Assembly: GCF_027887165.1 (NCBI RefSeq)
Contig: NC_077235.1
Coordinates: 7,237,378 to 7,301,377, forward strand
Source of the DNA: Monodelphis domestica
Taxonomy: Eukaryota; Chordata; Mammalia; Didelphimorphia; Didelphidae
Length of the DNA: 64,000 bases
Direction: 5' to 3'
The notes below the pieces were generated by a model. The model was not told the origin of the DNA and ran no database searches. It worked only from the letters and a program-made list of their open reading frames with translations. A program made the translations under genes and the position numbers. Positions 39,719 to 52,102 of the stretch are shown in pieces (position 1 is the first letter of the stretch; every line of letters starts with the position of its first letter).

Positions 39719-42190
39719 ATGAAAACAGGCAACGAGGAGGCCAAGCTATGGGCCCTCGCAGATGATGTGATGCTGGACTTCCAAGTGAATCCTAGACCGT
39801 CAACCACAGAGCCCGGGAAAATAATCCACAACTTCAGCAGAGTTGCAGGATACCAAATCGACCCACATCAGTCATCAGCATTTCTCTACCTCCAACACAT
39901 CGCTGCAGCAAGATGGAGAAAGAGAAATCCCTTTGAAAATCAACCTCGCCCTTACAAACCACTTCGGAATCTACGCGCCCAGACAAAACCCAGGACCCTA
40001 CGGGAACCCCACTACGAAAAACTCGCCACCCCATGAAAACTGGATCGCAACAACCGGGAAAACATCGATTGCTCCAGGGTAGGACCAGCGAACAGGATAC
40101 AAAGGACAATCCTCCCCGAGTGGCTTGACTTTTGGAGGCCCATACCCACCGCATCACCAAAAAACAAAAACACAAACCAACCAACAATCCAAAAATGAAC
40201 TGTTTTCCCGAATTAGGAAAAAAGAAACCCCAAACCCATGACAACCTTCAATGGGAAGAACAAAGAGATCAAGGCTCTCCAGGGAGATGGTGAAAACAAA
40301 AGCGGCCAAGGAAGCTGGCCTTGCAGTCCCACATCTCAAGCTCCAGCCTAAAGCAGTGGTCATCCAAACAATATGGAACGGCCCCAGAGACAGAAAGGTG
40401 GATCCCGGGAAAACACTTGGGCTAAGTGACCTGGGAGGGACAGCTGACCAGAAGCCCAAAGAACCCAGCTTCCGGGGACCCAGCATTCACCATTGCACTG
40501 AAAAACACCAACAAAAACAACACAAAGACTCCTGGGAAAATTGGACGGCAGATTAAGAGACATTAGGTTTGGATCTACCTCTGAAACCCTCCACCAAGAT
40601 AAACTCAGAATGGGGGAAGGACGTGAACATAAAGAAGCACACTCCAAGTAAATTCGGGGAACCCAGAAGAGGACCCATGTCAGAAGTTTGGGAAAGGAAA
40701 GATTTTACAGCCAGGCAGCCCTGCTCCAGCCAGAACAAAGACATGATCACCGAATGCCAAATCAATAATTTTGATGACATCGGATTAAAAGGTTTGTGGT
40801 CAAGCAAAACCAAATGCTACCAGAATCGGAAGGGGAGCAGCAAATTGGGAAACAATCTTCCTAACCCAAACCCCTGATATGGGTCTGATTACACCAATCT
40901 TTAAAGAGCTCCATCAATAGTGCCAAAAAAAAGAGTCAAGCCATCCTCCAATCGATAACTGGGCAAGGCGCCCGATTAGACAACTTTTCCTTTCACGGAA
41001 GGGAAACTGTTCATAAGCCCATGAAAAGGTGTTCTCAATCTGTCATCATCAGGCAGATGCCAATCCAAACAACGCTGGGGTATCAGCGCACAGCCGGGCA
41101 GATTGGCTGAGGGGACAGCAACGGAAAGGTAACGAATGCTGCAGGGGACGGGGCAACGTGGGGACATTCATGCATTGCTGGTGGAGTGGTGGATGGCTCC
41201 AGCCATTGTGGAGGGCCACTGGGAATTATGCCCCAAGGGCCCCAAGAGACTATCTGTCCTTTCCTGGGGACATAGGCTTGCTGTCTGTTCCACCCAAAGG
41301 GATAATAAGGAAAGAGGCTCTGACAAGAATATTCCTAGCCGGGCTTCTCCTTGGTGGCCAAACAATTGGAGAACAAGGCCATGCCCTTCAATTGGGGAAT
41401 GGCTTAACAAAAAGTGGTGTGTGGTGGTGATGGCCAGCCATGGTGCTGGAAGCAATAATAACCGGGAGGGATTCCAGGGGAACTGGAAGGACCTCCAGGA
41501 ATTGGTGCAGAGCGAGAGGAGCAGAGCCAGGCAGAAGAGTGTACCCAGAGACCCAGAGATACATGCTTCAGGACCGTCGGACGCAGTGGACCTCTCCCAC
41601 AGTGGCCATGCAGTGATCCCCAACAACTTGGAGGAATGCAAGGAGAAAGAAAACCATCTACATTGGGGAGGGAAATCTGCGGGAGTAGAAAGAGAAGTAA
41701 AGCAACCGCTTGATCCCAGGAGTGGAGGGGAATATGATTGGGGGGTAGAGGAACATCCCGCTGCAGGCCTCGACACCATGGAAATGGGTTCTGCTCCAAG
41801 ACACAGGTTGACGCCCAGTGGAATTGAGCGCCGGCTACTACGGGAAGGGTTTGGGTCGAAAGGGGGCAGGGCAGGGAAAGACAAGGAATCTGGGAGCCAA
41901 GGGGGAAAAAAAACAAAAACAAAAAATGGTTCTAAATCCACCCAACGACAAAATGAGTGAAAAGAGAAAGAAAATATTACAAAAAGCAGGATTACAAGGG
42001 CCTCTCCTCGAAATCATCCGCACGATATATCTAAAACCATCAGCGAGCATCATCTGCAATTGGGATGAACTGGGAGCCTTTCAAATGAGAGGAGGAAAGA
42101 AACGGGGGTGCCGGGGATCTCCTCCCTGATTTAACATTGCACTAGAAACCCTAGGCGGAGCAATGAGAGAAGGAAAAAGAGAGTGAAGGT
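39719..42190 (+). repeat. Satellite unit M17 (2472 bp, Dg allele)
   Basis: It is in the M14 class but keeps CCGGGGACCC where M14 has the TGA. Two Dg units (M16, M17) are adjacent here, breaking the strict L/Dg alternation. Confidence 0.95.
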
Positions 42191-44670
42191 ATGAAAACAG
42201 GCAACGAGGAGGCCAAGCTATGGGCCCTCGCAGATGATGTGATGCTGGACTTCCAAGTGAATCCTAGACCGTCAACCACAGAGCCCGGGAAAATAATCCA
42301 CAACTTCAGCAGAGTTGCAGGATACCAAATCGACCCACATCAGTCATCAGCATTTCTCTACCTCCAACACATCGCTGCAGCAAGATGGAGAAAGAGAAAT
42401 CCCTTTGAAAATCAACCTCGCCCTTACAAACCACTTCGGAATCTACGCGCCCAGACAAAACCCAGGACCCTACGGGAACCCCACTACGAAAAACTCGCCA
42501 CCCCATGAAAACTGGATCGCTACAACCGGGAAAACATCGATTGCTCCAGGGTAGGACCAGCGAACAGGATACAAAGGACAATCCTCCCCGAGTGGCTTGA
42601 CTTTTGGAGGCCCATACCCACCGCATCACCAAAAAACAAACACACAAAACAACCAACAATCCAAAAATGAACTGTTTTCCCGAATTAGGAAAAAAGAAAC
42701 CCCAAACCCATGACAACCTTCAATGGGAAGAACAAAGAGATCAAGGCTCTCCAGGGAGATGGTGAAAACAAAAGCGGCCAAGGAAGCTGGCCTTGCAGTC
42801 CCACATCTCAAGCTCCAGCCTAAAGCAGTGGTCATCCAAACAATATGGAACGGCCCCAGAGACAGAAAGGTGGATCCCGGGAAAACACTTGGGCTAAGTG
42901 ACCTGGGAGGGACAGCTGACCAGAAGCCCAAAGAACCCAGCTTCCGGGGACCCAGCAGTCACCATTGCATTGAAAAACACCAACAAAAACAACACAAAGA
43001 CTCCTGGGAAAATTGGATGGCAGATTAAGAGACATTAGGTTTGGATCTACCTCTCACACCCTCCACCAAGATAAACTCAGAATGGGGGAAGGACGTGAAC
43101 ATAAAGAAGCACACTCCAAGGAAATTCGGGGAACCCAGAAGAGGACCCATGTCAGAAGTTTGGGAAAGGAAAGATTTTACAGCCAGGCAGGCCTGCTCCA
43201 GCCAGAACAAAGACATAATCACCGAATGCCAAATCAATAATTTTGATGACATCGGATTAAAAGGTTTGTGGTCAAGCAAAACCAAATGCTACCAGAATCG
43301 GAAGGGGAGCAGCAAATTGGGAAACAATCTTCCTAAACCAAACCCCTGATATGGGTCTGATTACACCAATCTTTAAAGAGCTCCATCAATAGTGCCAAAA
43401 AAAAGAGTCAAGCCATCCTCCAATCGATAACTGGGCAAGGCGCCAGATTAGACAACTTTTCCTTTCACGGAAGGGAAACTGTTCATAAGCCCATGAAAAG
43501 GTGTTCTCAATCTGTCATCATCAGGCAGATGCCAATCCAAACAACGCTGGGGTATCAGCGCACAGCCGGGCAGATTGGCTGAGGGGACAGCAACGGAAAG
43601 GTAACGAATGCTGCAGGGGACGGGGCAACGTGGGGACATTCATGCATTGCTGGTGGAGTGGTGGATGGCTCCAGCCATTGTGGAGGGCCACTGGGAATTA
43701 TGCCCCAAGGGCCCCAAGAGACTATCTGTCCTTTCCTGGGGACATAGGCTTGCTGTCTGTTCCACCCAAAGGGATAATAAGGAAAGAGGCTCTGACAAGA
43801 ATATTCCTAGCCGGGCTTCTCCTTGGTGGCCAAACAATTGGAGAACAAGGCCATGCCCTTCAATTGGGGAATGGCTTAACAAAAAGTGGTGTGTGGTGGT
43901 GATGGCCAGCCATGGTGCTCGAAGCAATAATAACCGGGAGGGATTCCAGGGGAACTGGAAGGACCTCCAGGAATTGGTGCAGAGCGAGAGGAGCAGAGCC
44001 AGGCAGAAGAGTGTACCCAGAGACCCAGAGATACATGCTTCAGGACCGTCGGACGCAGTGGACCTCTCCCACAGTGGCCATGCAGTGATCCCCAACAACT
44101 TGGAGGAATGCAAGGAGAAAGAAAACCATCTACATTGGGGAGGGAAATCTGCGGGAGTAGAAAGAGAAGTAAAGCAACCGCTTGATCCCAGGAGTGGAGG
44201 GGAATATGATTGGGGGGTAAGGCTTTAGACGAACATCCCGCTGCAGGCCTCGACACCATGGAAATGGGTTCTGCTCCAAGACACAGGTTGACGCCCAGTG
44301 GAATTGAGCGCCGGCTACTACGGGAAGGGTTTGGGTCGAAAGGGGGCAGGGCAGGGAAAGACAAGGAATCTGGGAGCCAAGGGGGAAAAAAAACAAAAAC
44401 AAAAAATGGTTCTAAATCCACCCAACGACAAAATGAGTGAAAAGAGAAAGAAAATATTACAAAAAGCAGGATTACAAGGGCCTCTCCTCGAAATCATCCG
44501 CACGATATATCTAAAACCATCAGCGAGCATCATCTGCAATTGGGATGAACTGGGAGCCTTTCAAATGAGAGGAGGAAAGAAACGGGGGTGCCGGGGATCT
44601 CCTCCCTGATTTAACATTGCACTAGAAACCCTAGGCGGAGCAATGAGAGAAGGAAAAAGAGAGTGAAGGT
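42191..44670 (+). repeat. Satellite unit M18 (2480 bp, L allele)
   Basis: Matches M15 at +7424 bp with no difference that I saw. Confidence 0.95.
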
Positions 44671-47142
44671 ATGAAAACAGGCAACGAGGAGGCCAAGCTA
44701 TGGGCCCTCGCAGATGATGTGATGCTGGACTTCCAAGTGAATCCTAGACCGTCAACCACAGAGCCCGGGAAAATAATCCACAACTTCAGCAGAGTTGCAG
44801 GATACCAAATCGACCCACATCAGTCATCAGCATTTCTCTACCTCCAACACATCGCTGCAGCAAGATGGAGAAAGAGAAATCCCTTTGAAAATCAACCTCG
44901 CCCTTACAAACCACTTCGGAATCTACGCGCCCAGACAAAACCCAGGACCCTACGGGAACCCCACTACGAAAAACTCGCCACCCCATGAAAACTGGATCGC
45001 AACAACCGGGAAAACATCGATTGCTCCAGGGTAGGACCAGCGAACAGGATACAAAGGACAATCCTCCCCGAGTGGCTTGACTTTTGGAGGCCCATACCCA
45101 CCGCATCACCAAAAAACAAAAACACAAACCAACCAACAATCCAAAAATGAACTGTTTTCCCGAATTAGGAAAAAAGAAACCCCAAACCCATGACAACCTT
45201 CAATGGGAAGAACAAAGAGATCAAGGCTCTCCAGGGAGATGGTGAAAACAAAAGCGGCCAAGGAAGCTGGCCTTGCAGTCCCACATCTCAAGCTCCAGCC
45301 TAAAGCAGTGGTCATCCAAACAATATGGAACGGCCCCAGAGACAGAAAGGTGGATCCCGGGAAAACACTTGGGCTAAGTGACCTGGGAGGGACAGCTGAC
45401 CAGAAGCCCAAAGAACCCAGCTTCCGGTGACCCAGCATTCACCATTGCACTGAAAAACACCAACAAAAACAACACAAAGACTCCTGGGAAAATTGGACGG
45501 CAGATTAAGAGACATTAGGTTTGGATCTACCTCTGAAACCCTCCACCAAGATAAACTCAGAATGGGGGAAGGACGTGAACATAAAGAAGCACACTCCAAG
45601 TAAATTCGGGGAACCCAGAAGAGGACCCATGTCAGAAGTTTGGGAAAGGAAAGATTTTACAGCCAGGCAGCCCTGCTCCAGCCAGAACAAAGACATGATC
45701 ACCGAATGCCAAATCAATAATTTTGATGACATCGGATTAAAAGGTTTGTGGTCAAGCAAAACCAAATGCTACCAGAATCGGAAGGGGAGCAGCAAATTGG
45801 GAAACAATCTTCCTAACCCAAACCCCTGATATGGGTCTGATTACACCAATCTTTAAAGAGCTCCATCAATAGTGCCAAAAAAAAGAGTCAAGCCATCCTC
45901 CAATCGATAACTGGGCAAGGCGCCCGATTAGACAACTTTTCCTTTCACGGAAGGGAAACTGTTCATAAGCCCATGAAAAGGTGTTCTCAATCTGTCATCA
46001 TCAGGCAGATGCCAATCCAAACAACGCTGGGGTATCAGCGCACAGCCGGGCAGATTGGCTGAGGGGACAGCAACGGAAAGGTAACGAATGCTGCAGGGGA
46101 CGGGGCAACGTGGGGACATTCATGCATTGCTGGTGGAGTGGTGGATGGCTCCAGCCATTGTGGAGGGCCACTGGGAATTATGCCCCAAGGGCCCCAAGAG
46201 ACTATCTGTCCTTTCCTGGGGACATAGGCTTGCTGTCTGTTCCACCCAAAGGGATAATAAGGAAAGAGGCTCTGACAAGAATATTCCTAGCCGGGCTTCT
46301 CCTTGGTGGCCAAACAATTGGAGAACAAGGCCATGCCCTTCAATTGGGGAATGGCTTAACAAAAAGTGGTGTGTGGTGGTGATGGCCAGCCATGGTGCTG
46401 GAAGCAATAATAACCGGGAGGGATTCCAGGGGAACTGGAAGGACCTCCAGGAATTGGTGCAGAGCGAGAGGAGCAGAGCCAGGCAGAAGAGTGTACCCAG
46501 AGACCCAGAGATACATGCTTCAGGACCGTCGGACGCAGTGGACCTCTCCCACAGTGGCCATGCAGTGATCCCCAACAACTTGGAGGAATGCAAGGAGAAA
46601 GAAAACCATCTACATTGGGGAGGGAAATCTGCGGGAGTAGAAAGAGAAGTAAAGCAACCGCTTGATCCCAGGAGTGGAGGGGAATATGATTGGGGGGTAG
46701 AGGAACATCCCGCTGCAGGCCTCGACACCATGGAAATGGGTTCTGCTCCAAGACACAGGTTGACGCCCAGTGGAATTGAGCGCCGGCTACTACGGGAAGG
46801 GTTTGGGTCGAAAGGGGGCAGGGCAGGGAAAGACAAGGAATCTGGGAGCCAAGGGGGAAAAAAAACAAAAACAAAAAATGGTTCTAAATCCACCCAACGA
46901 CAAAATGAGTGAAAAGAGAAAGAAAATATTACAAAAAGCAGGATTACAAGGGCCTCTCCTCGAAATCATCCGCACGATATATCTAAAACCATCAGCGAGC
47001 ATCATCTGCAATTGGGATGAACTGGGAGCCTTTCAAATGAGAGGAGGAAAGAAACGGGGGTGCCGGGGATCTCCTCCCTGATTTAACATTGCACTAGAAA
47101 CCCTAGGCGGAGCAATGAGAGAAGGAAAAAGAGAGTGAAGGT
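44671..47142 (+). repeat. Satellite unit M19 (2472 bp, Dg allele, extra TGA)
   Basis: It has a TGA at 45428-45430 and matches M16 at +7424 bp. Confidence 0.95.
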
Positions 47143-49622
47143 ATGAAAACAGGCAACGAGGAGGCCAAGCTATGGGCCCTCGCAGATGATGTGATGCTGG
47201 ACTTCCAAGTGAATCCTAGACCGTCAACCACAGAGCCCGGGAAAATAATCCACAACTTCAGCAGAGTTGCAGGATACCAAATCGACCCACATCAGTCATC
47301 AGCATTTCTCTACCTCCAACACATCGCTGCAGCAAGATGGAGAAAGAGAAATCCCTTTGAAAATCAACCTCGCCCTTACAAACCACTTCGGAATCTACGC
47401 GCCCAGACAAAACCCAGGACCCTACGGGAACCCCACTACGAAAAACTCGCCACCCCATGAAAACTGGATCGCAACAACCGGGAAAACATCGATTGCTCCA
47501 GGGTAGGACCAGCGAACAGGATACAAAGGACAATCCTCCCCGAGTGGCTTGACTTTTGGAGGCCCATACCCACCGCATCACCAAAAAACAAAAACACAAA
47601 CCAACCAACAATCCAAAAATGAACTGTTTTCCCGAATTAGGAAAAAAGAAACCCCAAACCCATGACAACCTTCAATGGGAAGAACAAAGAGATCAAGGCT
47701 CTCCAGGGAGATGGTGAAAACAAAAGCGGCCAAGGAAGCTGGCCTTGCAGTCCCACATCTCAAGCTCCAGCCTAAAGCAGTGGTCATCCAAACAATATGG
47801 AACGGCCCCAGAGACAGAAAGGTGGATCCCGGGAAAACACTTGGGCTAAGTGACCTGGGAGGGACAGCTGACCAGAAGCCCAAAGAACCCAGCTTCCGGG
47901 GACCCAGCATTCACCATTGCACTGAAAAACACCAACAAAAACAACACAAAGACTCCTGGGAAAATTGGACGGCAGATTAAGAGACATTAGGTTTGGATCT
48001 ACCTCTGAAACCCTCCACCAAGATAAACTCAGAATGGGGGAAGGACGTGAACATAAAGAAGCACACTCCAAGTAAATTCGGGGAACCCAGAAGAGGACCC
48101 ATGTCAGAAGTTTGGGAAAGGAAAGATTTTACAGCCAGGCAGCCCTGCTCCAGCCAGAACAAAGACATGATCACCGAATGCCAAATCAATAATTTTGATG
48201 ACATCGGATTAAAAGGTTTGTGGTCAAGCAAAACCAAATGCTACCAGAATCGGAAGGGGAGCAGCAAATTGGGAAACAATCTTCCTAACCCAAACCCCTG
48301 ATATGGGTCTGATTACACCAATCTTTAAAGAGCTCCATCAATAGTGCCAAAAAAAAGAGTCAAGCCATCCTCCAATCGATAACTGGGCAAGGCGCCCGAT
48401 TAGACAACTTTTCCTTTCACGGAAGGGAAACTGTTCATAAGCCCATGAAAAGGTGTTCTCAATCTGTCATCATCAGGCAGATGCCAATCCAAACAACGCT
48501 GGGGTATCAGCGCACAGCCGGGCAGATTGGCTGAGGGGACAGCAACGGAAAGGTAACGAATGCTGCAGGGGACGGGGCAACGTGGGGACATTCATGCATT
48601 GCTGGTGGAGTGGTGGATGGCTCCAGCCATTGTGGAGGGCCACTGGGAATTATGCCCCAAGGGCCCCAAGAGACTATCTGTCCTTTCCTGGGGACATAGG
48701 CTTGCTGTCTGTTCCACCCAAAGGGATAATAAGGAAAGAGGCTCTGACAAGAATATTCCTAGCCGGGCTTCTCCTTGGTGGCCAAACAATTGGAGAACAA
48801 GGCCATGCCCTTCAATTGGGGAATGGCTTAACAAAAAGTGGTGTGTGGTGGTGATGGCCAGCCATGGTGCTGGAAGCAATAATAACCGGGAGGGATTCCA
48901 GGGGAACTGGAAGGACCTCCAGGAATTGGTGCAGAGCGAGAGGAGCAGAGCCAGGCAGAAGAGTGTACCCAGAGACCCAGAGATACATGCTTCAGGACCG
49001 TCGGACGCAGTGGACCTCTCCCACAGTGGCCATGCAGTGATCCCCAACAACTTGGAGGAATGCAAGGAGAAAGAAAACCATCTACATTGGGGAGGGAAAT
49101 CTGCGGGAGTAGAAAGAGAAGTAAAGCAACCGCTTGATCCCAGGAGTGGAGGGGAATATGATTGGGGGGTAAGGCTTTAGACGAACATCCCGCTGCAGGC
49201 CTCGACACCATGGAAATGGGTTCTGCTCCAAGACACAGGTTGACGCCCAGTGGAATTGAGCGCCGGCTACTACGGGAAGGGTTTGGGTCGAAAGGGGGCA
49301 GGGCAGGGAAAGACAAGGAATCTGGGAGCCAAGGGGGAAAAAAAACAAAAACAAAAAATGGTTCTAAATCCACCCAACGACAAAATGAGTGAAAAGAGAA
49401 AGAAAATATTACAAAAAGCAGGATTACAAGGGCCTCTCCTCGAAATCATCCGCACGATATATCTAAAACCATCAGCGAGCATCATCTGCAATTGGGATGA
49501 ACTGGGAGCCTTTCAAATGAGAGGAGGAAAGAAACGGGGGTGCCGGGGATCTCCTCCCTGATTTAACATTGCACTAGAAACCCTAGGCGGAGCAATGAGA
49601 GAAGGAAAAAGAGAGTGAAGGT
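47143..49622 (+). repeat. Satellite unit M20 (2480 bp, L allele), mosaic
   Basis: It matches M17 at +7424 bp, including GTGCTGGAAG near 48868, up to about 49171. There it changes to the L allele that otherwise goes with GTGCTCGAAG. It is therefore a second kind of recombinant unit. Confidence 0.95.
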
Positions 49623-52102
49623 ATGAAAACAGGCAACGAGGAGGCCAAGCTATGGGCCCTCGCAGATGATGTGATGCTGGACTTCCAAGTGAATCCTAGA
49701 CCGTCAACCACAGAGCCCGGGAAAATAATCCACAACTTCAGCAGAGTTGCAGGATACCAAATCGACCCACATCAGTCATCAGCATTTCTCTACCTCCAAC
49801 ACATCGCTGCAGCAAGATGGAGAAAGAGAAATCCCTTTGAAAATCAACCTCGCCCTTACAAACCACTTCGGAATCTACGCGCCCAGACAAAACCCAGGAC
49901 CCTACGGGAACCCCACTACGAAAAACTCGCCACCCCATGAAAACTGGATCGCTACAACCGGGAAAACATCGATTGCTCCAGGGTAGGACCAGCGAACAGG
50001 ATACAAAGGACAATCCTCCCCGAGTGGCTTGACTTTTGGAGGCCCATACCCACCGCATCACCAAAAAACAAACACACAAAACAACCAACAATCCAAAAAT
50101 GAACTGTTTTCCCGAATTAGGAAAAAAGAAACCCCAAACCCATGACAACCTTCAATGGGAAGAACAAAGAGATCAAGGCTCTCCAGGGAGATGGTGAAAA
50201 CAAAAGCGGCCAAGGAAGCTGGCCTTGCAGTCCCACATCTCAAGCTCCAGCCTAAAGCAGTGGTCATCCAAACAATATGGAACGGCCCCAGAGACAGAAA
50301 GGTGGATCCCGGGAAAACACTTGGGCTAAGTGACCTGGGAGGGACAGCTGACCATAAGCCCAAAGAACCCAGCTTCCGGGGACCCAGCAGTCACCATTGC
50401 ATTGAAAAACACCAACAAAAACAACACAAAGACTCCTGGGAAAATTGGATGGCAGATTAAGAGACATTAGGTTTGGATCTACCTCTCACACCCTCCACCA
50501 AGATAAACTCAGAATGGGGGAAGGACGTGAACATAAAGAAGCACACTCCAAGGAAATTCGGGGAACCCAGAAGAGGACCCATGTCAGAAGTTTGGGAAAG
50601 GAAAGATTTTACAGCCAGGCAGGCCTGCTCCAGCCAGAACAAAGACATAATCACCGAATGCCAAATCAATAATTTTGATGACATCGGATTAAAAGGTTTG
50701 TGGTCAAGCAAAACCAAATGCTACCAGAATCGGAAGGGGAGCAGCAAATTGGGAAACAATCTTCCTAAACCAAACCCCTGATATGGGTCTGATTACACCA
50801 ATCTTTAAAGAGCTCCATCAATAGTGCCAAAAAAAAGAGTCAAGCCATCCTCCAATCGATAACTGGGCAAGGCGCCAGATTAGACAACTTTTCCTTTCAC
50901 GGAAGGGAAACTGTTCATAAGCCCATGAAAAGGTGTTCTCAATCTGTCATCATCAGGCAGATGCCAATCCAAACAACGCTGGGGTATCAGCGCACAGCCG
51001 GGCAGATTGGCTGAGGGGACAGCAACGGAAAGGTAACGAATGCTGCAGGGGACGGGGCAACGTGGGGACATTCATGCATTGCTGGTGGAGTGGTGGATGG
51101 CTCCAGCCATTGTGGAGGGCCACTGGGAATTATGCCCCAAGGGCCCCAAGAGACTATCTGTCCTTTCCTGGGGACATAGGCTTGCTGTCTGTTCCACCCA
51201 AAGGGATAATAAGGAAAGAGGCTCTGACAAGAATATTCCTAGCCGGGCTTCTCCTTGGTGGCCAAACAATTGGAGAACAAGGCCATGCCCTTCAATTGGG
51301 GAATGGCTTAACAAAAAGTGGTGTGTGGTGGTGATGGACAGCCATGGTGCTCGAAGCAATAATAACCTGGAGGGATTCCAGGGGAACTGGAAGGACCTCC
51401 AGGAATTGGTGCAGAGCGAGAAGAGCAGAGCCAGGCAGAAGAGTGTACCCAGAGACCCAGAGATACATGCTTCAGGACCGTCGGACGCAGTGGACCTCTC
51501 CCACAGTGGCCATGCAGTGATCCCCAACAACTTGGAGGAATGCAAGGAGAAAGAAAACCATCTACATTGGGGAGGGAAATCTGCGGGAGTAGAAAGAGAA
51601 GTAAAGCAACCGCTTGATCCCAGGAGTGGAGGGGAATATGATTGGGGGGTAAGGCTTTAGACGAACATCCCGCTGCAGGCCTCGACACCATGGAAATGGG
51701 TTCTGCTCCAAGACACAGGTTGACGCCCAGTGGAATTGAGCGCCGGCTACTACGGGAAGGGTTCGGGGGGAAAGAGGGCAGGGCAGGGAAAGACAAGGAA
51801 TCTGGGAGCCAAGGGGAAAAAAAAACAAAAACAAAAAATGGTTCTAAATCTACCCAACGACAAAATGAATGAAAAGAGAAAGAAAATATTACAAAAAGCA
51901 GGAATACAAGGGCCTCTCCTCGAAATCATCCGCACGATATATCTAAAAGCATCAGCAAGCATCATCTGCAATTGGGATGAACTGGGAGCCTTTCAAATGA
52001 GAGGAGGAAAGAAACAGGGGTACCGGGGATCTCCTCCCTGATTTAACATTGCACTAGAAACCCTAGGCGGAGCAATGAGAGAAGGAAAAAGAGAGTGAAG
52101 GT
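49623..52102 (+). repeat. Satellite unit M21 (2480 bp, L allele), edge-diverged
   Basis: The first half is of the M13 class. After about 51335 private changes accumulate: GATGGACAGCC, GCGAGAAGAGC, GGTTCGGGGGGAAAGAGGGC, GGAATACAAGG and AAGCATCAGCAAGC. Such decay near an array end is expected when homogenisation weakens. Confidence 0.95.

Larger units (their letters stand above)
33053..41747 (+). repeat. Three-unit higher-order segment repeated at +7424 bp
   Basis: Positions 33053-41747 match 40477-49171. The match begins after the TGA-creating T at 33052 (G at 40476) and ends at the L/Dg indel in M17/M20. It covers the rest of M14, M15, M16 and most of M17. Within it, M13-M14 and M15-M16 are also related at 4952 bp. 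Confidence 0.9.
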
